Below are positions 23,631 to 33,310 of a stretch of DNA of 64,000 bases, one piece after another. Where the stretch lies: assembly GCA_025267735.1 (NCBI GenBank), contig CM046308.1, positions 38,305,267 through 38,369,266 on the forward strand, read 5' to 3'. The stretch comes from Mactra quadrangularis (taxonomy: Eukaryota > Mollusca > Bivalvia > Venerida > Mactridae). The notes below the pieces were generated by a model. That model was not told the origin of the DNA, did not search any database, and saw nothing but the letters and a program-made list of their open reading frames with translations. The position numbers were made by a program, and so were the translations under genes. Each line of letters begins with the position of its first letter. Positions within the stretch are counted from its first letter, which is position 1.

Positions 23631-26600
23631 CGGGATGCGTTTTTTCGTAAACAGTTGGTCCAAGTCGACTGGTAAAGAGTTTTCGAAATGCAAGTAGTCC
23701 GGCATTAAGCTCCGCCTACAATCTGTCTACTTTTTTTCAAACATACATGAACTCTACATGATATAGACAGATATAGCAAAATGATAAAACGTGTATTCGG
23801 ATGGTCATTCAGTTAAAGCCGCGGCGGGCCCCTATTTATGTGGTCTACTAATATCAAGGGACTCAGAGGACCCAACAACTAAATAAAAATCTGTTTTGTT
23901 TCGTGAGCAAAGTTGAAACGCATGCAAAAGCTCGATACAAAATCGTACAGACATTGTGTTTGAAAGGACTGCATAAAAATTAATATCTAACAAAATATGA
24001 TTAATCGTTGGAGTTTTAAGTCTTTCTGGGTCGAAAAAATTGATATGAATGGTACACAGGTATTGAATAAAGTTTTAAGTATAAAAATCAGAATAAAGAC
24101 CCCGAATGCAGTGTATACAAAAACTCTTTACGAAATTGAACGGAAAATTGCAAATCTGCAAATTATTATGGAACTCAGGTTCTAAAAAAACGATAAATAT
24201 TAGAATAATGAGCTTGAATAAAGTGTATACAAAAACTCTTTACAAACTTGAACGGAAAATTGCAAATCTGCAATATTTCTAGTAAAATCGGTAAAGAGTT
24301 TTCGAATGGCATAAAATGAAATAATTATGGAACCCAGGAACTAAAAGAAAAACTTTCTAGATGAATGTCTATATATAATAAGAAACCAAACTAGATGTGT
24401 GCATAAATCCAATACAAAATTCAACAAAAATTGCAACCCATTTAAGGTTAAATATTAAAGAGTTCTTGCATGTTTGTGTATAAAGTTTTTAGTGAACATT
24501 TTTTTTAGTTAAATGTTTGGAACACGGGCACTAAAAATGGTTTGTTCATAAAAATCTGAGCTTTGAAACCTAATGAAGATGTATAAAAAAACTCTTTACC
24601 AATTTCAACTGAAATTGCAAGAAACGACCGCTTTAAGGTTAAATCTACAAAGAGTTTTTGTTCATGTCTATACATTTATTTCAGTGGACAAAAACTTCGT
24701 CCTTGCGGGCCTTAAATTATATGTTTTAGACACGGGCACTCAAAAAAGAGGTTTTTACATAAAAATCAGAACAAATGAAGATGTATAAAAATCTCTTTAC
24801 AAATTTCAACGGACCGCTTTAAGATAAAATCTACAAAGATTTTTATTCATGTATTAAGTGTTTTTCAGTGGGCAAAAAACTTAGAATCTTTTGAGTTTAA
24901 TGTCTTTCTGGACCTAAAATGATGTGTTTGGGACACAGGTACTTAAAAAAATGTACTTAGAAACCTCAAGAAGATGTTTAAAAAAACTCTTTACAAATTT
25001 ACACTGAAATGGCAAAAAACTATAGCTTTAAGGTTAAATCTGTAAAGAGTTTTGTTCATGTCTTTTCGGTGGACAAAAAACTTTAGATCCTTGAGATTAG
25101 CCTTTCTGTGCCATGAATTATGTGTTTGGGACATGGGTTCTAAAATAATTGTGCTTAGAAAAATAATGTAAATGTATAAAAAACTCTTTATAAATTCCAA
25201 CTGAAATTGCAAAAAAGGCCACTCTAAGGTTAAATCTGTAAAGAGTTTGTGTTCATGTCTTTTCAGTAGAGAAAATTTTTTTAGATCCTTGAGTTTAATG
25301 TCTTTATGGGCCTTAAATTATGTGTTTGATACATGAGTACTAAAATGTGCTTAGAAACTTAATGAAAATGTATAAAAAAACTCTTTATAAATTCCAGCTG
25401 AAATTGCAAAAACGACCGCTTTAAAGTTCAATCCGTAAAGACTTTTGTTCATGTATAAAGTGTTTTCGGTGGACAAAAAACTTAAGATCGTTTAGTTAAA
25501 TGTCAATTGGTCTTAAATGATGTGTTTGGAACACGGGTACAAACTGTACTAACAAATTGTGCTTAGAAACCTAATGAAAATGTATAAAAAAACTCTTTAT
25601 AAATTTCAACTGAAATTGCATAAAACGACCACTCTAAGGTAAAATCTACAAAGAGTTTGTGTTCATTCAGTGGGCAAAAAACTTTGGATCTTTTGAGTTT
25701 AATGTCTTTCTGGACACGGGTACTTTAAATATTTTACTTAGAAACCTCGTGAAGATGTTTAAAAAACTCTTTACAAATCTACACTGAAATTGCAAAAAAA
25801 CTACCACTTTAAAGTTTAATATGTAAAGAGTTTGTGTTCATGTCTATTCAGTGGACAAAAAACTTTAGATCCTTGAGATGAGTGTCTTTCTGTGCTTTGA
25901 ATCATGTGTTTGGGACATGGGTACTAAAAAATTTGTGCTTAGAAACCTAATGAAAATGTATAAAAAAAACTCGTTATAAATTTCAACTGAAATTGCAAAA
26001 AAAATACCGCTTTGAGGTTGAATCTGTAAAGAGTTTGTGTTCATGTCTTTTCAGTGGACAAAAAACTTTAGATCCTTGAGATGAGTGTCTTTCTGTGCTT
26101 TGAATCATGTGTTTGGGACATGGGTACTAAAACAATGTGCTGAGAAACCTAATGAAAATGTATAAAAAAACCTCTTTATAAATTCCAACTCAAATTGCAA
26201 AAAATCGACCACTCTAAGGTTAAATCTGTAAAGAGTTGGTGTTCATGCATTAAGTGTTTTCAGTGAACAAAAAACTATAGGTTTTTTTAGTTTAATGTCT
26301 TTATGAGCCTTAAGTTATATGTTTGGGACATGGGTTCTAAAACAATGTGCTTAGAAACCTGATGAAGATGTATAAAAAACTCTTTATAAATTCCAACTGA
26401 AATTGCAAAAAAACGACCACTCTAAGGTTAAATCTGTAAAGAGTTTGTGTTCATGCAATAAGTGTTTCCAGTGGACAAAAAATATAGGTCTTTTGAGTTA
26501 AATGTCTTTATGGGCCTTAAATGATTTGTATGGAAGACAGGTACTAAAAAAAGAAGTCTGTACATGAAAATCAGGAATTAGAACCCTTAATGGCGAAGTG

Positions 26601-27240
26601 TAAGAAGTTTAGGGCCTACAACTTTTTACAGAATTCCAAAAAATGAGCCATATTAGGTAAAATCTATAGAGAGTAAAAAAAAACACGTATAAAGTTATTT
26701 TGTGGACAAAATATCTAAGTTACAAACTTGAACGAAAATTGCAAATGATAGGCCTACGCCGGCATTTTAAATTTAATTTAAGCCTGTATAAAATAGAGAG
26801 AGAGTCTAGAACTAATATTTTGGTAAAATTCGTAAATGTATTCGTACATGAATAAAGTAAGTTCTCACTGAACAAAACAACATCTGATCGTAAGATTTTA
26901 AAGCTTTTTAAGGGTCTTTTTAATCGATTTCAGTGAAAAAAGGAACAATAATTCTCAAAAGGTGATTAATATAGAAGCGTACTTGGTAGCGCTAAACCGT
27001 AACCTTTTATTGTGGCGTATTGATTTCTTGTGGGTGTTCACTAAGCCAAAGGACAATAAATATTTCTATTTTTGAGGATAAAATTTTCCTGAAAATAAAC
27101 ATTTCCGGGTTTAAACCCACCATTTTATAATTTAATTTATATTTCCTTGCGAAAATCTATAAAACAGCCTCTCATGCTGATATACACGAACTCTTTACCA
27201 GTCAACTTGGATCAACTGTTTACGAAAAAACGCATCCCGA
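23631..27240. mobile_element. 3.6-kb non-coding element with ~50-bp TIRs and a satellite core
   Basis: The left end (23631-23683) and right end (27188-27240) are inverted copies with about two mismatches over ~50 bp. They contain GGATGCGTTTTTTCGTAAAC and CTGGTAAAGAGTT. Between them lies a ~200-bp tandem repeat whose units carry the inner TIR motif in both orientations (ACTCTTTA and TAAAGAGT). No transposase-like frame is present. I infer a non-autonomous DNA element whose sub-terminal sequence was amplified. No clean target duplication could be seen. Confidence 0.7.
24040..26560. repeat. ~200-bp satellite array, about 12 copies
   Basis: A recurring order of segments: AAAACTCTTTATAAATT, CAACTGAAATTGCAAAAA, a CGACC block, GGTTAAATCTGTAAAGAGTT, GTTCATG, GTGGACAAAAAACTT, then GTGTTTGGGACATGGGTACT. 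The TAAAGAGTT landmark repeats near 24649, 25040, 25238, 25437, 25827, 26030, 26230 and 26440. That gives a period of about 200 bp. Divergence between units is moderate and rises toward the edges. Confidence 0.9.
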
Positions 27241-27317
27241 CAATTACTTGGTCAGTTGAGAAACGTTGTAATAAAATTAATTCTCCTTAATCGGCCTTGA
27301 GTTCTGAATTTGGAGAC
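27241..27317. other. Junction between the satellite element and an LTR-like fragment
   Basis: Short unique sequence leading into a GTGGGGGAG polypurine-like run. Confidence 0.3.
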
Positions 27318-27475
27318 GAATTTCCAGTTCGTGGGGGAGTATGTCACGGCACTAACCAGTTAACATTGTAGGGAGAAGGATATGTAAACGGCCGTATAGC
27401 TCAGTCGGGAGAGCAGTCGCCCATTTTAAAAGCGAGGGGTCCTGTGGTCGAGTCCCGGTCAGACTGCATATTTTT
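27318..27475 (+). mobile_element. LTR-retrotransposon 3' fragment carrying a tRNA-like sequence
   Basis: A polypurine-like TTCGTGGGGGAG run is followed by TATGTCACGGCACTAACC, which resembles the polypurine tract to LTR start of Ty3/Gypsy-type elements. About 70 bp further in is TAGCTCAGTCGGGAGAGCA, an excellent A-box. GGTCGAGTCCC, a B-box-like motif, follows. The cloverleaf is not intact: the anticodon loop is too long and the acceptor stem does not pair. So it is not a functional tRNA gene. No pol coding sequence precedes it. Confidence 0.45.
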
Positions 27476-27479
27476 CTTA

Positions 27480-27725
27480 CCCTGTGACATTTAGATTCAA
27501 TATTATACCTGCCTACAAGTGAGACATTTAGCGGTGTTTGCGAATTATCGTTAGTGTTGCAATGTTTAGCCATTCGGAAAACCGCTCGGGTGATTCCGTA
27601 AACTGACGAGTATGTTACGCATTAATATCCGAGGTCGTTCCGAATGAATGTTTAGCGTCAATTGCTACGTTTAGCGGCGGGGCGACGTTTAGCGGCTCTA
27701 CAGTTAGCAAGTTTACCAATGGAAT
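27480..27725. repeat. Region with repeated (A/C)GTTTAGCG motifs
   Basis: ATTTAGCGG, GTTTAGCGTC, GTTTAGCGGCG and GTTTAGCGGCTC recur within 200 bp. It may be the remainder of the adjoining LTR-like element. Non-coding. Confidence 0.35.
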
Positions 27726-27862
27726 TTGAAATGAAATTGACTGTCCATGTGAAAACGGTGAATAAACTGACCCCTAAAACGTTTTAGAGCCCTCGGTAAA
27801 AATATTCAATGCTCTACTAATATGCATGCGAATATACAAAGACCCTTTATACATATCTGATG

Positions 27863-28100
27863 ACCAAAGAAAAAAAGAAAATGACTCCTACTAAAAGCTT
27901 AACCTATAATATATTATGTATTTGCAGACAACTATTTTCAAACTTAGACAAATGCGTAGATAGTCCTATATTAAATCTCTTTAAGTCAACATATTAAGCA
28001 TATTGTTACTTTTTAAAAAAAAAACTATCAATTTAGGATTTTTGTGCATAATTTTCCTTCTCTGATGACCAAAGAAAAAAAGAAAATGATTCCTACTAAT
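27863..28100. repeat. Direct repeat of ~36 bp, 204 bp apart
   Basis: The segment TCTGATGACCAAAGAAAAAA plus AGAAAATGAYTCCTACTAA occurs at about 27860 and again at about 28064, with one substitution. This is probably a local duplication. Confidence 0.7.
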
Positions 28101-28312
28101 ATAGTATTTTTGCATATTTTTCGCGCTTTATATTCAATTACAATCATAAAATATATTGTATTTAAACCAACGTCGATTCAGTTTTCTCAATCAAAATGGA
28201 TGTCTACAGTCCGGAGGTGAGAAAATGGTTAATCAAATGTTGCAATTTATAACTGTTCTAAAATGCTATGCCCGTCAGGACCCAACGTGGCTCAGTCAGG
28301 TAAGTGGAAGGA

Positions 28313-28360
28313 GTTGAAAGAACAGAACCGAACAGAACAGATAATTTATTACAGTAACGT
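28313..28360 (-). mobile_element. LINE 3'-tail fragment with (TTCTG)n
   Basis: GAACAGAACCGAACAGAACAG followed by ATAATTTATT reads on the minus strand as AATAAATTAT then (CTGTT)n. It matches the tail of the LINE at 60299. Only the tail is present. Confidence 0.45.
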
Positions 28361-28835
28361 ATACATAAATTTTTTATGCATAAATTATTTTCTCAAATTG
28401 GCGTATATAGTTGTTCGACAAGCGAACAACTAATAACAAAAACTGTTATTTTGCAGAGGATTTGTTCTCAAGAGGGTCGCTCTGCAGAGGTTATACTGAA
28501 TTAAGTTACCCAAAGTTGACGTCAAATAATAAACTTACTGGAATCCACTAAAGTCGAATACATTTTATAAACATGATAATTAGTGAAATATGATGTTAAG
28601 AAAATTACCTAATTTCAAGCTCATTACAGGAATAAAATGAAAAAATAAAACAAATTTCTTGAAAAGGGAACCTTTAAGCTCTTGAGGCATTCATGATTTT
28701 GATGGCAGAGCGGTTCTGAATGTCGTCATTAAGTATGCTTGAAATTTGCTGGCTGGCGAAATATTGTTCTGGTTTGTAGTAAACCATTGCACAACAGATT
28801 TCTTGGTAACACTAGCTAGCGAATTTCTTACTCAA
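28361..28835. other. No gene seen
   Basis: AT-rich sequence with no recognised exon or element. Confidence 0.35.
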
Positions 28836-28837
28836 CA

Positions 28838-29130
28838 TAGATGGATCCAGCGGGGGGGGGGGGGGGAAGGCAGGAATCCGAACCCCCTGAAATTTCCAAA
28901 ATGTACCTGTCTACGAGAGTATTTTTTAACTGTAAGCTATTTTTAAGTAGCAAGACGCTAAATTCTCGTGCTCACCTTTGTGTTTAACCTAGATATAATG
29001 GTTATGCGGTTCTTATCATTGATACGTTGCGTTATTCAGCAAACTGTATAATGTGGATGTGGTTCGCAAGTTTGCCCCCCCCCCTAGAAAAAGTTTGGAC
29101 CCCCCCCTACTAGAAAAAAATCCTGGAACC
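28838..29130 (+). mobile_element. GGATCCAGC-ended MITE, copy 1 (~290 bp)
   Basis: A GGATCCAGCGGGGGG left end and a TAGAAAAAAATCCTGGAACC right end are inverted. The interior aligns in order with 36905-37180 (GTACCTGTCTACGAGAG, GTAAGCTATTTTTAAGTAGC, ATAATGTGGATGTGGTTCG). G and C runs at the ends may be length-variable. It lies 240 bp upstream of the EGF exons of locus B. Confidence 0.8.
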
Positions 29131-29362
29131 GCTTCTGCCTATTGACCAACTCTTGATCTTGAGTATAAGTTAAAATTACTTAAATGGCCATTTTTGGTAA
29201 AGTATGCGTTACATGTTAAAACTGAGCACTGTTGGATGTAGCAGATATAGGGTTATTTATTTTTGTGAAATTTCAGGTATGTCTTTGGTCATGGTGGACC
29301 TTCAAACTCCCGCAGCGGTTATTTCCCTTTATTAAATAAATAAGCAAAGTAGCAAAGTGTGG

Positions 29363-29458
29363 CGTAAGCACTGTGAGGAGTTTGGTGGACCTTATGGTAC
29401 GTGTTTAAATAACGATGGTTCATACACCTGCAAGTGCATGCCTGGTTGGTCCGGTGAT
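29363..29458 (+). CDS. Locus B, EGF-like module 1 (partial)
   Basis: The frame encodes HCEEFGGPYGTCLNNDGSYT then CKCMPGWSGD. The spacing C-x9-C-x8-C-x-C is that of an EGF-like module with the GSYTCKC signature of the calcium-binding subclass. The sixth Cys is missing: after GWSGD the reading frame runs into a T10 tract. The upstream exon boundary is uncertain. An in-frame stop lies about 35 bp upstream of the His codon, so an acceptor must fall in between. Expected role is in an extracellular adhesion or receptor stalk, from family knowledge only. Confidence 0.7.
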
Positions 29459-29474
29459 GTTTTTTTTTTCGCAG
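29459..29474 (+). other. 16-nt GT-T10-CGCAG tract, possible collapsed intron
   Basis: The tract starts with GT, holds ten T and ends CGCAG, the shape of an intron 3' end, and joins two EGF modules. It is far too short to be spliced. Read through, it adds V-F-F-F-A in frame where the sixth Cys of module 1 should be. An intron deletion or an assembly collapse are both possible. Confidence 0.45.
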
Positions 29475-29718
29475 ACATTAATGGATGTTATAATTATATT
29501 ACAACCATGTCCAATAAATTCTACATGCTGTAACAATCTTGGATCATTATGTATTTGTGTTCCTGGTTTGACTGGTGGAAATTGTACCACAAATGTAGAT
29601 GAGTGTCTACATACTTCTTGTGGATTCAATAAAACATGTTCAAATAGATTTGGTTCATATTCTTGCATAGATATGAGTTCAAACAGTAGTCCAGTGTTTG
29701 CTGTATCGTCTTCCAAAG
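29475..29718 (+). CDS. Locus B, EGF-like modules 2 and 3 with one frame break
   Basis: After an acceptor-like CGCAG, the sequence starts DINGCYN, the usual cbEGF linker. It then shifts by one base near 29493-29503 into PCPINSTCCNNLGSL, C-I-C-VPGLTGGNC and NVDECLHTSCGFNKTC. Next comes SNRFGSYSCI, followed by a Ser-rich stretch. Module 2 has six Cys once the shift is allowed. Module 3 lacks the last two. The exon ends AAAG|GTTTGT at phase 1. Its length (244) is one base over a multiple of 3, consistent with a single inserted base. It joins in phase to the exon at 30831. Confidence 0.75.
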
Positions 29719-30830
29719 GTTTGTGGAAGTCACTTAAATCTTTAAGGTACCTGAACACTTTCCTACAAAAAAGTGAATGTCCGCCGATTTTAATGAAATT
29801 TTGAACGTTCATTTCATGAAGACTGAATTTTAGCGTGCGGTTATTATTTTGACGTCGTGACGTCATGTACCATAATTATAGGGACCTTCCCTATGCAGAT
29901 ATAATTACTTTGAAATATCAACACTCTGACGTGCTTTGTGCCTTTTTCTCTCTCCCTGCCCTTTTTTAGTTCAAGAAAAATCAATGAATTGGATTTATGC
30001 AAACATTGATAGATTTTTATAATGTCTAACATAGAGATTACATGATTTGAAACAATTTGTATGTAAAATGCATTACATATTTTCCAAGTTCTTGTTTAAG
30101 ATATGACAAATGTAACAATATTTATTTTACAAAAACTTGAGCAAGACCTTTAAGGTATACAATCCCTAACGCCACTTTCATTCTAAATCTGATATTGAAA
30201 AAGTATGACAAAATCTTACAAAACATGATATTTTTCATTTATCACAATTTGTTAATCATTCTGCATGGATTAGATTTATTATATAACTTGCCATTTCAAA
30301 AATATTAGACACCAACTTTGACAGGACTTAGTAATTACCTCCCTTGCATATGAAAATATAATAATTTTAAATATGTCCATAAAAAGTCTATGTTGACATT
30401 ATTAAAATATCTAACACGGTAAAAAGTTTAGAAATACGATGTACAAACAAATAAAATTATTTATAGAATTAATCAGCAGTCATAAAACATAGTTTTTACT
30501 TAGGGATTGTATACCTTAACTGTGATTCTCACAACCTGGATGTAATTAGGTATCAAGAAAAATGGTATAATTTCGTGACACAAATTCAACGGCTGGTATG
30601 GAAACTGAGTAAAATGACTCCTCAAACAGATTGATAGATAAATACAATGTACCATGCAATAGCCTAATTAAAAACAACTTATTGCCAGGGGTAACAGCTT
30701 AAAAGTCACCTAGTATGCAATTGAATTAAATGCAAGGGTTAAGTTTTTAATTATCTTTATCTATATAGGTACTTAAATATTTAAGTACATTTTATAACTT
30801 CATATCATCAAATACACTGTATTATATCAG
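29719..30830 (+). other. Locus B intron between EGF and membrane exons
   Basis: 1.1 kb, AT-rich. No element was recognised and no exon seen. A minus-strand 148-codon ORF overlapping the EGF exon and the start of this intron is the shadow of the EGF frame. Confidence 0.5.
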
Positions 30831-31007
30831 CAACAAGTACTGGTGATTGGCTGTCTATCACGACCACAGAAGTGACAACAAGTGACATGGCTAGCCTACA
30901 GAAAAGACATCTACTGAGACAGGTCTTATTGTTAGTGTTACAGTTGGATGCTTTCTTGTCATAGTTTGTGTTATCCTAGGAGTCATTCTACAGCAATACT
31001 TTTCAAG
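30831..31007 (+). CDS. Locus B, transmembrane exon with one frame break
   Basis: Acceptor TATATCAG and donor AAG|GTATTG bound 177 bp. The first part continues the EGF frame as TSTGDWLSITTTEVTTSDMA, a Ser/Thr-rich juxtamembrane stalk. After 30892 the frame must shift by one base to give a Thr-rich linker, the single-pass segment VSVTVGCFLVIVCVILGVI and the start of the cytoplasmic tail (QQYFSR). The exon is exactly one base short of the length expected from its phases, so one deleted base, probably in a CC pair, explains the shift. Type I topology is inferred from the EGF-stalk-TM order. Confidence 0.7.
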
Positions 31008-31285
31008 GTATTGAATACATCTTGTAGTTTTCTCCCTCTCTTTCTTGCCAGCATCATACCAGAGACAAACAACTAGACAAATTAGTGTCTTGTTCTCAAA
31101 CATAGCCTTTATCCACTGGGACTTGATTATACTAAACATCAATGAAAATGTAAGCTTAGGTTAAGATTATCAAAATATAATTTGAATCTTCTCTTATGCA
31201 ACCTTTTAATGACAGATGGATATCAGTGCACCATGTGTGTACATATTAATTATTTATTTATTAAAGTCTTATCTATGTACATCAT

Positions 31286-31640
31286 GGGTGCGTTTTATCA
31301 ACGGTCGTAAGGCCGGTCTTAACTAAGACTCGGTCGTAAGCCTTAAGTTAAGACCCGGGAGCGTTTTATCAACAAAGTCGTAGCTAAGGCGTCGCCGAAA
31401 ATCGTAGATTCGGGCCGTAAATTTAAGGCTGGTCCAGAGTAGCCTTAACTTGTAGCAAAAGTCTTAAAAATGGCCGCCATTGATATAAATTTGGTCAGAA
31501 GACTTCAAAATCCCCGATTATTCAGCCCAAGGGCATATTTTAGAGATCTTATACTGACGATGACGGTCTGACAATATATCGGTTGACTCAAGAAGGTATC
31601 AAACAATCGTGGATACACTGCATGGATCTTTGAGGAGAAA
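31286..31640 (+). mobile_element. Harbinger-type element, 5' fragment
   Basis: Starts GGGTGCGTTTTATCAAC, a PIF/Harbinger-like end. A second near copy (GGGAGCGTTTTATCAAC) lies 70 bp further in, as if one end was inserted beside another. A transposase N-terminal relic follows. The 3' part is missing. The fragment lies in the last large intron of locus B. Confidence 0.65.
31470..31633 (+). pseudogene. HARBI1-like transposase N-terminus, frameshifted
   Basis: From the ATG the frame encodes MAAIDINLVRRLQNPRLF, then SPRAYFRDLIL. The continuing reading DDDGLTIYRLTQEGIK lies in another frame from about 31556. This N-terminal pattern (RRLQNPR..., FRD..., YRLT.EGI) is typical of Harbinger nucleases. 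The DDE catalytic domain is absent and the sequence is closed soon after. A dead copy. Confidence 0.7.
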
Positions 31641-32002
31641 AACAGTAGATATCAAACTAAACCCATATTAATTCAGGAAAGTATCATTTGTTGCATCTTT
31701 TTACATATGAATAATGATCTGACACTGTTGCTCTTGCAATAAAATACCCGCGTACATTCTTATTTAGGGTGATTTCTTAATCAGGGGACGCTACTATCAT
31801 TTGTTATGACAGTGCATTTCCGTTGACAGACATGATGATTTTTTGTTATTAAACGATAGGTATTTTTTACTTCCAATACTGAATATCAAACATAGTACAA
31901 GCTTTTCCTAAAACTTGAATGATGACCTTTATTTGCATACCAATGTACTATTGTAAAGTTACTTAGCTTGGCGACAGTTTGAACTAAGTGAAAGTGTAGT
32001 AG
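31641..32002. other. Intronic sequence upstream of the LTR insertion
   Basis: AT-rich, no recognised feature. Ends in the GTAG that is duplicated on the far side of the LTR element. Confidence 0.4.
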
Positions 32003-32233
32003 TATTGTGTTTTAAGGGGTATCAAAAGCTGCGTACTCACGATAATCGTCGGCTCTGTGCTCCGATAGTAATGACAACCGAATCCCTGGCTCGGATTCCA
32101 CTCGACTTTCCAGGACGCGTCTCCGTTGCTCCAAGACGAAACGGGAAGAGAACTCTTCTTCGTGCGCATGCGCAGTCGACCGAACGGTTGGGTCTATGAT
32201 CCGGATTTCGCCCCAAATCCCGGTATCACTACA
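32003..32233 (-). repeat. LTR (3' LTR in element orientation)
   Basis: 231 bp, CpG-containing, seemingly identical to 36541-36771. Plus-strand ORFs of 64 codons occur in both copies and are shadows. Confidence 0.9.
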
Positions 32234-32247
32234 CTTCTCCCCACCTT
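32234..32247 (-). other. Candidate polypurine tract of the LTR element
   Basis: The minus strand reads AAGGTGGGGAGAAG directly before the 3' LTR, where a second-strand primer is expected. Confidence 0.6.
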
Positions 32248-32821
32248 AAATAAGGCCTTGGGAGAAACAAGTGGGCCACTGGCAAACCCCCAGCCAACAC
32301 TACTAATTGAAACCAGCCAGTGCTATTTTACCCCCAGACCGTTTCTGCCATGCTTTCTCTTATTAAACCTGAAACCAACAACTATTTAAGCCAATTCTGC
32401 CTAAACTAGTTCTACATTGACACTCTAACAAGAGCCCAAGTCAATGCAGTCTCCCTAACAGTGTTGCAACTTTCAGGCCATACACCAAGCAACACCAAGT
32501 TTTCCTGGACATACTTAATTCTAACCAGTACTAACTAACAAAAACCTGTGGAGCTTGTTATGATCAATTCATAACAGCCATTCACCAGATCTATACATCA
32601 AACTGCCATCCCTGGGATTCAAACCCAGACAGCATAGTCAATGGAACAACTCTTTTAACAATTGTTCAACAACCCACACAGCATGCATTGAAATTCTTCC
32701 ATAAAAGGAGGTCTCTGACCCTACAACCAGTCAGACACAGCGCCACTAACAGGCAAATCTTCAATAACAGGAGAATCCTGACCTCTCCAACCTAATCAGG
32801 CTCACAAAAGCCACCCTGACC

Positions 32822-33133
32822 TTGTCAGACACACTAGAACAACCCTGCCCTACCAGGCACACTAGAACAACCCTGCCCTACCAGGCACACTAGAACAACC
32901 CTGCCCTACCAGGCTCTCTAGAACAACCCTGCCCTACCAGGCACACTAGAACAACCCTGCCCTACCAGGCACACTAGAACAACCCTGCCCTACCAGGCAC
33001 ACTAGAACAACCCTGCCCTACCAGGCACACTAGAACAACCCTGCCCTACCAGGCTCTCTAGAACAACCCTGCCCTACCAGGCACACTAGAACAACCCTGC
33101 CCTACCAGGCACACTAGAACAACCCTGCCCGTT
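32822..33133. repeat. 28-bp minisatellite inside the LTR element, about 11 copies
   Basis: Units of CCTGCCCTACCAGGCACACT plus AGAACAAC, with a GCTCTCTAG variant in two units. Neighbouring sequence to about 33310 is a looser version built on CTGACCTTGTCAGG. The array is internal to the retroelement and so travels with it. Confidence 0.9.
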
Positions 33134-33310
33134 AATCACACAAGAGCCTCTCTGACCTTGTCAGACACCCTAGAACCACCCCGACCTTGTCAATAACACT
33201 AGAACCACCCTGACCTTGTCAGTAACCCTAACTACCTGACCTCCTCAGAAACCCAAAAACAACTCTGACCTTGTCAGGCATACAAGAACAGCCCTGACCT
33301 AGTCAGGCAA

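Noticed and set aside
27391..27470. Functional tRNA gene
   Set aside because: A and B boxes are recognisable, but the anticodon loop is too long and the acceptor stem does not pair.
29420..29866. 148-codon minus-strand ORF
   Set aside because: Antisense shadow of the EGF exon, whose plus frame has a clear domain signature.
32003..32199. 64-codon ORFs repeated at 32005 and in the second LTR
   Set aside because: They are identical because they lie in the two LTRs, not because of a duplicated gene.
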